Positions 15,818-21,993 of a stretch of DNA of 21,993 nt are shown piece by piece. The DNA is from Spirochaetia bacterium. GTDB taxonomy: Bacteria; Spirochaetota; Spirochaetia; Treponematales; Breznakiellaceae. Below the pieces are notes generated by a model. It ran no database searches, was not told the origin of the DNA, and saw only the letters and a program-made list of their open reading frames with translations. Position numbers and translations under genes: made by a program. The stretch lies in contig BOBI01000026.1 in the NCBI GenBank assembly GCA_026002305.1, forward strand, positions 1 through 21,993, written 5' to 3'. How positions within the stretch are numbered: position 1 is the stretch's first letter; each line of letters opens with the position of its first letter.

Positions 15818-15893
15818 ACGTACAATCACTTCCTATAGAACGACAGTTTTGGTTTTGTATCCATTCATAAGATTGGAACAAAAACAAAGCTGA

Positions 15894-15924
15894 TACCGCG
15901 CTGCTCTGCGGCGCGGTAGTTCAT
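15894..15924 (-). repeat. TGAACTACC hairpin element, copy C, after recR
   Basis: TACCGCGC (15894-15901) and GCGCGGTA (15911-15918) form a perfect 8-bp stem. On the minus strand the element begins TGAACTACC (15923-15915), 11 bases after the recR stop. It may serve as a terminator for the ybaB-recR transcript, though no T-run follows. Confidence 0.6.
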
Positions 15925-15934
15925 TAACAGGTAA

Positions 15935-16528
15935 CTAGCGCATAACGATACGTCCGCGCAAACTGCGGGCAAGCGTCAGACGATCCGTATATTCCAGCTC
16001 ACCGCCGGCCGGCAGGCCGGAAGCCAAACGAGATACAGACGTTCCTGTTTCCTGTAATTGTCTTTGTATATAAAGCGCCGTCGTATCACCTTCCACCGTA
16101 GGATTCAACGCAAGTATCACCTCGCTTATTTTTTCTTCGCGCACCCTTTTTAAAAGTGCGCCTATAGCAAGATCGTCAGGATTTATTCCGTCAAGCGGAG
16201 CTATAAGCCCGCCTAGTACATGAAACCTTCCGGGAAATTCCCGCGATTCCTCTATAACACGTACATCCTGCGCCTTCTCGACAACACAAAGCATTGATCT
16301 ATCACGGCTTGTATCACAGCAAATATCACAAGGATCGGACTCCGTCCAACACCCGCATACCGAACATTGTTTGACAGAATCGTGCAAACAATGAAGCGTA
16401 TCACCAAGTGCCTGCGCGTAATTTCTATTTGTCTCAAGAATATGATACGCCAGCCGCCCTGCCGACTTTTTCCCAATGCCGGGCAGCTTTGCAAAAAGTG
16501 TAATAAGTGTATCGAGTGTTGTTTCCAT
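15935..16528 (-). CDS. recR: Recombination mediator RecR
   Basis: RecR acts in the RecFOR pathway, loading RecA on gapped DNA. The 197-residue protein has the normal length. It shows the helix-hairpin-helix LPGIGKKSAGRLAYHIL (residues 15-31), the four-cysteine zinc motif with C55, C58, C67 and C70 (CSVC...CDIC), and the Toprim domain beginning at MLCVVEKAQDVRVIEE with LGGLIAPLDGI, ending in a Walker-B-like region with LASGLPAGGELEYTD. The start METTLDTLI is the usual RecR N-terminus; the ribosome site is weak. ybaB lies 37 bases upstream, the common ybaB-recR pair; dnaX, which often precedes them, is absent here. Confidence 0.97.
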   Translation of the reverse strand: METTLDTLITLFAKLPGIGKKSAGRLAYHILETNRNYAQALGDTLHCLHDSVKQCSVCGCWTESDPCDICCDTSRDRSMLCVVEKAQDVRVIEESREFPGRFHVLGGLIAPLDGINPDDLAIGALLKRVREEKISEVILALNPTVEGDTTALYIQRQLQETGTSVSRLASGLPAGGELEYTDRLTLARSLRGRIVMR

Positions 16529-16565
16529 TTGTGTTATGCGAAATTATGCGAAGCTGTCGGTAAAA

Positions 16566-16895
16566 TTATGCAAGCGGAAAACCTTCCGGCATTTTTCCGC
16601 CAAGCCCCGCCGCCAGTCCGCCCATTTCATTTTTCAACGCCTCTTTAATTTTGTCGCTCGCCTGTGTAAACGCCGCAATAATAAGGTCTTGCAGCATTTG
16701 GACATCGCCGTCTTTTGCAACCTCAGGAGCAACGCGTACATCAACCATTTCCATGCGGCCATTCAAATCAATCGCAACCATACCGCCCCCGGCCGTCCCC
16801 GTAACCACAATGTCAACGAGTTTTTCTTGGAACGATCCCATCTGCTCTTGCAATTTCTGCGCGTTCTTTAAAATATCAAACGGATTTATATTCAT
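16566..16895 (-). CDS. ybaB: YbaB/EbfC nucleoid-associated protein
   Basis: This is a 109-residue DNA-binding protein of the YbaB/EbfC family, which binds DNA as a dimer; in Borrelia it is known as EbfC. The N-terminal helix FDILKNAQKLQEQMGSFQEKL, the central VVTGTAGGGMVAIDLNGRMEMVDVRV and the C-terminal helix LQDLIIAAFTQASDKIKE match the family well. The Gly/Met-rich tail (GGLAAGLGGKMPEGFPL) is typical. A GGGGTTG sequence 8 bases before ATG 16895 is a reasonable ribosome site. A TATACT box on the minus strand at 16919-16914 could be the -10 of its promoter, with a poor -35. It is cotranscribed with recR. Confidence 0.95.
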   Translation of the reverse strand: MNINPFDILKNAQKLQEQMGSFQEKLVDIVVTGTAGGGMVAIDLNGRMEMVDVRVAPEVAKDGDVQMLQDLIIAAFTQASDKIKEALKNEMGGLAAGLGGKMPEGFPLA

Positions 16896-16950
16896 TATCG
16901 CAACCCCATGTACAGTATATCAAATAGGACGCTTGGAAGGAAGCGCCGGC

Positions 16951-17267
16951 CGCTCCAAATACATTTTTTCTGCCTTTAACACAAAAACGGCGTGCGGTAT
17001 GGTCTACAAAAACATTTTTATTTCTGTATTACAAACAAAACGGTAAAAGGTCAAAGAACCCATTGCTCCGCGTTAGTGCTATCGAGCCGTTATCTTTTCT
17101 CTGATCACCACTAGCTTTTTAACTCGCATAACGCAATACGCTACGCAATGGAACCTTTGACTTTTTACCGCCGTTCCGACAAATGCAGAAATAAAAATGC
17201 CTTTGCTGCATAAACCGCACGCCGCCTATATAACAAAAGCAGAAAAACGCATTTGACGCTAACATAG
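16951..17267. repeat. Long nested imperfect palindrome, copy 1
   Basis: The two arms (about 16951-17066 and 17145-17267) are complementary over roughly 115 bases with internal loops. Paired blocks, from outside in, are as follows. TTTTTCTGC near 16965 pairs with GCAGAAAAA near 17240. CGGCGTGCGGT (16988-16998) pairs with ACCGCACGCCG (17214-17224). CATTTTTATTTCTG (17013-17026) pairs with CAGAAATAAAAATG (17186-17199). CGGTAAAAGGTCAAAG (17041-17056) pairs with CTTTGACTTTTTACCG (17155-17170, one wobble). CCATTGC (17060-17066) pairs with GCAATGG (17145-17151). The centre also has GCGTTA/TAACGC and CGAG/CTCG pairs. It is related to copy 2 at 17769-17976. Confidence 0.85.
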
Positions 17268-17456
17268 AGAAGATCAATTAACAATTGAGCCAGTTCCAAA
17301 ATTAGTGCGCTTGCCATCAATTCTGAATTTGGCACAAAGTAAAAGGGATCAACCGCAAAATTCACGGAAAATACCGTAATTTGTCATTCTTTTTTGTGTG
17401 TTTCGTATTTTTCGTGGTTGATCTTCCAGTATTAATATTTTCCTCCCTCAAAAAAC

Positions 17457-17486
17457 TTGAAATTTTTTCCCGTCCGTGCCTATACT
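17457..17486 (+). promoter_or_regulatory. Sigma70-type promoter before the GA tract
   Basis: TTGAAA (17457-17462), an 18-base spacer and TATACT (17481-17486) predict transcription starting near 17493. That is exactly where an ATG begins, so any translation from it would be leaderless. The transcript would run through the GA tract and palindrome copy 2 towards the GxxExxY genes. Confidence 0.6.
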
Positions 17487-17492
17487 ATCCTT

Positions 17493-18053
<561 letters not shown>

Positions 18054-18057
<4 letters not shown>

Positions 18058-18527
18058 AATCCTACTACCACACAAAAAGCGACCAAATCTGCTACCTCGC
18101 ATGGGCCGTCTGGCACAACCTCGGGAACGGCTTTAGCCGCGAAATCTATGCCGACGCCCTGGAGCGGGAATTTATCGAAGCGGGCGTTCCCTACAGGCGC
18201 GACCAGAATATTCCGGTTTATTACAAGGACATTCTTTTGCCCCATTCTTTTACGGCCGACTTTCTGGTCCACGACAAAATAATCCTGCGGGTGGCGGGCC
18301 AGACGGAAATTACAGAGGCGCAGTGGCGCGAGGTGGCCTCCATGCTGGGCGCAAGCAGGCTTAATTTAGGTATTTACATCAACTACGCGGATAAAAAACC
18401 GGAATTCAAACGGATTGTCTACGAAACAAAATTCCTTAACAGCAAAAACGCGGACGGGGAAGACCAGACGGACAGGCCACAGGATGAAAAATCAATCGAC
18501 GGTTTTATAAGCGAGGTGGCGGTATGA
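18054..18527 (+). CDS. GxxExxY-type (PDDEXK_3-like) protein 1, degenerate active site
   Basis: The 157-residue protein matches the GxxExxY family fold, with the N-terminal helix pattern GNGFSREIYADALEREF, the PVYYKDILLPHSFTADFLV segment and a C-terminal LGIYINY-KPEFKRIVY strand. Family members look like PDDEXK nucleases with a D...ExK signature. Here D69 (ADFLV) is kept, but the ExK positions read R79-V-A81 (ILRVAG), and the E of GxxExxY is R. Catalysis is therefore doubtful. The start is GTG 18054, with AAGGA about 9 bases upstream; it overlaps the stop of the preceding open frame. The next gene overlaps by 4 bases. GC is higher than in the upstream flagellar genes. The function of the family is poorly known. 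Confidence 0.8.
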
Positions 18528-18934
18528 GTAGCAACAAAAACTACCGCGTAAAAAGCGACATCTTCAAGATTGCGAACAGGGTCTATAACGAACTTTCGCC
18601 CGCCTGCGGCAAACAGGTTTACATGGACGCTCTGGAAGCCGAATTCTCGGCAATTGGCTGCTTTAACGCCGAGCGTAACCCGTCGCTGCCGGTTTTCTAC
18701 AAGGGAAAAACTCTGGGACACACCACCTGCGCCGACTTCCGCGTTTTTGACAAAGCGCTGGTTTTCGTTTTTGTAACGGGGAAGATACGCGCCGCAGAGA
18801 GGAGCGCGGTTTACAGACGCGCCGTAGCCACCGGATACGACATGGTTTTTATTCTTAATTTCGGGAAAAACGAACCTGAGTTTTTCAGGGTGTATATAAA
18901 TGAAAAGGGTTTCAACAACGGCATAGCCGTTTGA
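18524..18934 (+). CDS. GxxExxY-type (PDDEXK_3-like) protein 2, degenerate active site
   Basis: This 136-residue paralogue of the preceding protein has the same order of elements: YRVKSDIFKIANRVYNEL, GKQVYMDALEAEF, LPVFYKGKTLGHTTCADFRV and MVFILNFGKNEPEFFRVYI. The acidic D71 is kept, but the ExK segment reads F81-V-F83, so the nuclease centre is lost here too. ATG 18524 overlaps the upstream stop (ATGA), with GAGGTGG as ribosome site, so the two proteins are probably made together, perhaps as a heterodimer. A hairpin (18937-18956) follows the stop directly. Confidence 0.75.
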   Translation: MSSNKNYRVKSDIFKIANRVYNELSPACGKQVYMDALEAEFSAIGCFNAERNPSLPVFYKGKTLGHTTCADFRVFDKALVFVFVTGKIRAAERSAVYRRAVATGYDMVFILNFGKNEPEFFRVYINEKGFNNGIAV

Positions 18935-18936
18935 AA

Positions 18937-18956
18937 CAGCGCCTTTAAGGGCGCTG
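18937..18956. terminator. Hairpin after the GxxExxY pair
   Basis: CAGCGCC (18937-18943) pairs with GGCGCTG (18950-18956) around a 6-base loop, three bases after the stop. No T-run follows, so termination would be weak. It may also separate expression of the lipoprotein gene. Confidence 0.4.
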
Positions 18957-18987
18957 AATATATCTAATTTCCCTAAGGAGGAAAATG

Positions 18988-20631
18988 ATGAAAAGAGAAC
19001 AAAAAGTTCTGGTTGGTTTGCTCGCCGCGATTCTCGCGGGGGCATTGGTTTTAGCGGGGTGCGAAAACCCCGCGGGCCCGAAAGGCGACAAGGGCGATCC
19101 CGGGGACGCCGCCTCAAACGCACAGAAAGAGCAGTTGGCAACTTACGGTTTTACATTCGGAAATCCGGTGCACACAGTTAAAGGGCGGGCGGACGTATAT
19201 GCCGGAGCCATCTATAGCAAGACAGCCATAGCTGGTATCACCGCTACCAACGTTGCAGCGGCCAAAGCTGCGGTGCACACACTTACAACAGGCAAAATAG
19301 TCGTAAAAAACGGTAAAAGAGCCGTACAGTTCGGGGTTACCGGAGGAGAAACATGGAACGATTTTATTACAGCTTTTAACACCGCGGTCGGCTCGGGCGG
19401 CGGTCAACTTGAAGGCGGTATAACGGCTGATCTTGTTGCCCATGCAAACGGTTTAGGAGCAAATAATTTTGCCTTTAAAGTTACCGTACCGACAACTAAC
19501 TCCATCACAATTGAGTTCGTTACTAATACAGGCGACGCAGCCTTATTGTTTGGCGCATCATCAACCGGTTTTACAATTGGAGGCGGCACTATAACAACCA
19601 TCCCAATCATAGCCGGTCTTATAGATACATGGACAATTCCTGTTATCACAAAAGTTACCGCCGATAATACCGCTGGAGACACCGTGAGTGTTCCCGCCAC
19701 GGTAACTTTCAACGGGAAAGGCGTCTTTGTACCCGCGGCTTTGACCGCGCAAACTATTTCCAATACTGTGTTTAGCCAGTTGGAAGCTGAAAAAGCATTC
19801 GCGGGTTATCATGTTACTAACGCGAACCCCGGTTACATTGTGGTAAGCGCTTGGGATTATGACCTTACTTCACAGCCACCTGTACCGCATCCAGTATCGG
19901 GCGAAGGCACGCTTACAGCGGACAAACTCGTGCCTACTTTTACAGGCTTTAATTTAACATACGGCTACGACATATCGTTTACCCACGCGCAAACAGGTAA
20001 ACCGTCAGTCATTGTAACCGCGGATAGGGCAAAACAAGTATTTGAAGGCACTGCCGGGAACACGGTAATTGCCGCGGGTAATGTATTAACCATTAAAGCC
20101 GACGATATCTGGGACACCACAATATTTACTGACGCCATACCCGCCGGTGCACTAACTACAGGCAATGTTTATAGCGCCAATGTATCTTCCAAAATCACTG
20201 TTGGTACATCTGGTGGTAAACTTACCCTAACATCAATAGCCTACGCTGATAATTACATCTCCGCGGTAGGCGCCCAAGCCCTTGGCGGCGCGGGTGGTAC
20301 TACAACCCCCGGAAAAGCTGACGCGTATGACGCAGGGGCCGACGATATCTGGACTTTGAACGTTGTATTAGCTAACGGCACAACCGGCCCAACCAGTGCT
20401 CTTATCCCCGTTAAAGCCTCCAAGGTAACATTTAATGCGAATATCACGAATATTGCTCTTGTTGAAGCCGGGTATAGCAAATCAGATATCGAAACTTCGG
20501 TAGGAACCGCTCTTACAGCTGGCAATACCGGCTACGTTTACTCTCCGGGTATCTACACCAAGGTCACCAGTGCCACACCGACATTCTCCTCGGGCGCGCC
20601 TGTTACGGCGACAATCGGGGAACAGTACTAA
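18988..20631 (+). CDS. Large secreted lipoprotein with short collagen-like segment
   Basis: This 547-residue protein has a lipoprotein signal peptide: basic start KREQK, hydrophobic core LLAAILAGALVLAG, then the lipobox cysteine (LAGC). Mature sequence begins CENPAG and continues with a short Gly-X-Y run (GPKGDKGDPGDA), then a long region rich in Thr, Ala, Val and Gly that looks all-beta and surface exposed. Short internal repeats are visible (ADDIWDTTIF and ADDIWTLNVV; the DNA word GCCGACGATATCTGG occurs twice). No enzymatic motif is seen. ATG 18988 is preferred to the adjacent ATG 18985 because AAGGAGG ends 6 bases before it rather than 3. The base composition is more GC-rich than downstream genes. 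A surface or adhesion role is a guess. Confidence 0.85.
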   Translation: MKREQKVLVGLLAAILAGALVLAGCENPAGPKGDKGDPGDAASNAQKEQLATYGFTFGNPVHTVKGRADVYAGAIYSKTAIAGITATNVAAAKAAVHTLTTGKIVVKNGKRAVQFGVTGGETWNDFITAFNTAVGSGGGQLEGGITADLVAHANGLGANNFAFKVTVPTTNSITIEFVTNTGDAALLFGASSTGFTIGGGTITTIPIIAGLIDTWTIPVITKVTADNTAGDTVSVPATVTFNGKGVFVPAALTAQTISNTVFSQLEAEKAFAGYHVTNANPGYIVVSAWDYDLTSQPPVPHPVSGEGTLTADKLVPTFTGFNLTYGYDISFTHAQTGKPSVIVTADRAKQVFEGTAGNTVIAAGNVLTIKADDIWDTTIFTDAIPAGALTTGNVYSANVSSKITVGTSGGKLTLTSIAYADNYISAVGAQALGGAGGTTTPGKADAYDAGADDIWTLNVVLANGTTGPTSALIPVKASKVTFNANITNIALVEAGYSKSDIETSVGTALTAGNTGYVYSPGIYTKVTSATPTFSSGAPVTATIGEQY

Positions 20632-20674
20632 AATCATGTGCCATCCGGCGCACCCTAGCCGGTAAAGCGTTACG

Positions 20675-20694
20675 CGCCGCCCGAAAGGGCGGCG
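20675..20694. terminator. GAAA-tetraloop hairpin after the lipoprotein gene
   Basis: CGCCGCCC-GAAA-GGGCGGCG is a perfect 8-bp, GC-only stem capped by a stable GNRA tetraloop, 43 bases after the stop. The T-run of a classic terminator is missing, so it may rather protect the mRNA 3' end. Confidence 0.5.
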
Positions 20695-20705
20695 GCTAAC
20701 GTCCC

Positions 20706-20732
20706 CCTCATTTCGCATAACGCGAAATGAGG
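20706..20732. terminator. 11-bp perfect hairpin before the decarboxylase gene
   Basis: CCTCATTTCGC (20706-20716) pairs with GCGAAATGAGG (20722-20732) around ATAAC. Flanking CCC and GGGG can extend the stem with a bulge. It sits about 50 bases upstream of the decarboxylase start and could be a terminator for upstream transcription or a leader structure. Confidence 0.5.
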
Positions 20733-20784
20733 AGAGGGGTGGGGAAAACATATAAGAGAAACATTTTTGAAAGAGGGAGTGCTA

Positions 20785-21243
20785 ATGTATTTGCCAAGTC
20801 GTTACACTATTGTATCTGGGGCAGGTAGTAGTCAATATGCGTTAGTAGCATTTGATAATGCGTTGCGCCACGCTGGTATAGGCGATTACAATTTAGTGAA
20901 AGTAAGTAGCATTCTTCCGCCAAATTGTGAATATCGAAAAAAAATTGATGCTGAAAAAGGTAGTATAGTATTTGCTGCTTATTCCTCGGCTACGATAAAC
21001 GATGTAGGCAAAATTTTTACCACTGCTGTTGCAGTTGCAATTCCCCAGAACATCACTGAAAGCGGTGTAATTTTTGAATATTCCTCTGAATGCGAAAATA
21101 CTGAAGATGCAACACGGGATATGTGTTGTGAAGGTATGAAGAATAGAGACAGAATTTATAGTGAAATAAAAAGTAGTGCAATAACTATTCATAGCGAATC
21201 TGGAAAATATGTTTCTGCTATTTCCGCGATAGTTATGTGGTAA
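20785..21243 (+). CDS. pdaD: Pyruvoyl-dependent arginine decarboxylase
   Basis: The enzyme converts arginine to agmatine, a first step in polyamine synthesis; it uses a covalently bound pyruvoyl group made by self-cleavage. The 152-residue protein has the normal proenzyme length, with the N-terminus YTIVSGAGSSQYALVAFDNAL, the cleavage motif KVSSILPP (between S41 and S42), and the conserved GVIFEYS with the likely catalytic E98. ATG 20785 is chosen because GAGGGAG lies 5 bases upstream; a TTG at 20767 lacks this. The DNA is more AT-rich than the lipoprotein gene before it, which suggests a different origin. It is followed 20 bases later by a DUF4178-like gene. Confidence 0.9.
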   Translation: MYLPSRYTIVSGAGSSQYALVAFDNALRHAGIGDYNLVKVSSILPPNCEYRKKIDAEKGSIVFAAYSSATINDVGKIFTTAVAVAIPQNITESGVIFEYSSECENTEDATRDMCCEGMKNRDRIYSEIKSSAITIHSESGKYVSAISAIVMW

Positions 21244-21263
21244 ATATTTTTTGAGGGGTTTTT

Positions 21264-21713
21264 ATGGCTGATTTTTTGAAACAAATCATTGAAGGCAGCA
21301 CCATTGGGTATGATGGGAAAAAGTACAAGGTGCTTGGGAAAGCAGTCTATACTACAAAGAATGATCCGTTGTCTATTTATGCCAAGATACTTTTGGAGAA
21401 TCATCATGTGCTGGTGATTGCGCCCGCCGATAATATTGCATATTTTGGAAAGAACGTAGGTGAACTTTCCGAATTTAGTACGTTTGCCCAAAATGTCAGC
21501 TATCAGGGGAAAGAGTATTCCCGGAAAGATTCCGATTATCAAATAGTGCTAAATTTAGAATTCGGCTCACCTATTGAAGTGGAAGGCGAAGTAAAATTCT
21601 GGGACTATGAGGTTGATGACGAAATAATCAGTATTGCGATTGTAAGCATGGATAAGACTCGTGCAGATGTTGTTGCAAAGTATATTAGCTTTAGTGATCT
21701 GACTGTAAGCTAG
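21264..21713 (+). CDS. DUF4178-like protein
   Basis: The 149-residue soluble protein has features resembling DUF4178: an early STIGYDGKKYKVLGKAVYT strand pair, a central VSYQGKEYSRKDSDYQI segment and a late EVEGEVKFWDYEVDDEIISI segment. The function of the family is unknown; such genes are often found beside polyamine genes such as speD or spermidine synthase homologues, and here the neighbour makes agmatine. A TGAGGGG ribosome site lies 7 bases before ATG 21264. The family call is from motif recall and is moderately sure. Confidence 0.7.
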   Translation: MADFLKQIIEGSTIGYDGKKYKVLGKAVYTTKNDPLSIYAKILLENHHVLVIAPADNIAYFGKNVGELSEFSTFAQNVSYQGKEYSRKDSDYQIVLNLEFGSPIEVEGEVKFWDYEVDDEIISIAIVSMDKTRADVVAKYISFSDLTVS

Positions 21714-21738
21714 ACTTACAATAAAAGAGTCAATACAA

Positions 21739-21801
21739 ATGAGCAGAAAAAATAAAATTTTTTGGGGTTGCGTTATCATAGGAGTTTTAGTCCTAGTGTA
21801 G
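21739..21801 (+). CDS. Possible 20-residue membrane peptide or broken lipoprotein start
   Basis: MSRKNKIFWGCVIIGVLVLV is a basic start followed by one hydrophobic helix, ending at TAG 21799-21801. Reading on past the stop gives CNTHTCECAPLCFCIF before a TGA, so this could be the beginning of a lipoprotein broken by a stop codon and the IS insertion that follows. Only a weak AAAGAG ribosome site is present. Confidence 0.35.
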   Translation: MSRKNKIFWGCVIIGVLVLV

Positions 21802-21809
21802 TGTAATAC

Positions 21810-21993
21810 TCATACTTGTGAATGCGCTCCCTTATGTTTTTGTATTTTCTGAATAATTTCATCGCCGGATTTTGACCAGCGAAATTTACGCCCCGATTTA
21901 TTCCAGTTTTTTATGTACTCCTTTATCGCCGATATTAATTCATCCACTGAATTCCAACTTTCTCTACGAATTCTTTCGGTTGTAATTTCTCTA
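21810..21993 (-). mobile_element. IS630-type transposase, C-terminal part, cut by window edge
   Basis: The minus-strand frame enters from the right edge and ends at TGA 21812-21810. Its last 60 residues include ESWNSVDELISAIKEYIKNWN and KFRWSKSGDEIIQKIQKHK, which match the typical IS630 transposase ending (W..V.EL..AI..YI..WN...FRWTK..DEI...I). The catalytic region lies outside the window, so intactness cannot be judged. Only 8 bases separate its stop from the small frame at 21739-21801. Confidence 0.75.

Larger units (their letters stand above)
16896..17492. other. Gene-free region holding palindrome copy 1
   Basis: No convincing gene is present on either strand. The stretch up to about 16950 is the ybaB promoter region, 16951-17267 is the first long palindrome, and 17268-17456 is AT-rich DNA without visible features. 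A promoter follows at 17457-17486. Confidence 0.6.

Noticed and set aside
18419..19141. 240-codon minus-strand frame opposite the GxxExxY genes
   Set aside because: It runs antisense to two well-supported coding genes and the lipoprotein start, has an Arg/Pro-rich shadow composition and shows no recognisable motif.

Overview
The window looks like a chromosomal segment of a spirochaete, most likely a Treponema relative. The evidence is a long flagellar export and regulation cluster in the order fliO-fliP-fliQ-fliR-flhB-flhA-flhF-flhG-(membrane protein)-fliA/whiG-type sigma-fapA-like, plus a lipoprotein with a spirochaete-style lipobox. The genus is an inference from gene order and protein style; no rRNA is present to confirm it.

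Layout. (1) 1-1330: accessory material. It holds the 3' end of a frameshifted transposase and a minus-strand clan AA (retropepsin-like) aspartic protease gene flanked by short inverted repeats. (2) 1328-13942: a good promoter (TTGACA-17-TAACAT) followed by a nearly gapless plus-strand block. Its genes encode the export gate (FliO, P, Q, R, FlhB, FlhA), the FlhF/FlhG pair that sets flagellar number and place, an acidic two-helix membrane protein, a sigma-28-type factor, a Jag_N+FapA-like protein and two small uncharacterised proteins. Many genes overlap by 1-8 bases, which suggests translational coupling. (3) 13967-16895: minus-strand housekeeping genes, namely a zinc-ribbon membrane protein coupled to an RlmI-type rRNA methyltransferase, then recR and ybaB/ebfC. 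A family of hairpins containing TGAACTACC sits at gene ends here. (4) 16896-18053: over 1.1 kb without a confident gene. It holds two related long imperfect palindromes, a 43-base (GA) microsatellite and a sigma70-like promoter, followed by an open frame leading into the next gene. (5) 18054-20631: two overlapping GxxExxY-type (PDDEXK-like) genes with degenerate catalytic motifs, then a 547-residue lipoprotein gene. (6) 20785-21993: a pyruvoyl-dependent arginine decarboxylase gene, a DUF4178-like gene, a 20-codon orphan frame and the C-terminal end of an IS630-type transposase, cut by the window edge.

How the parts work together. Block 2 supplies the membrane gate of the flagellar type III export apparatus together with its assembly regulators and late-gene sigma factor. 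recR and ybaB are a standard neighbour pair linked to recombination and nucleoid functions. The arginine decarboxylase makes agmatine for polyamine synthesis, and DUF4178 proteins are often found in polyamine gene neighbourhoods. The most unusual part is 16950-18934. Its palindromes share a conserved framework, but the stem sequences differ between copies while staying self-complementary. The adjacent GA tract has a length that decides whether a start codon at 17493 reads through to the GxxExxY gene.
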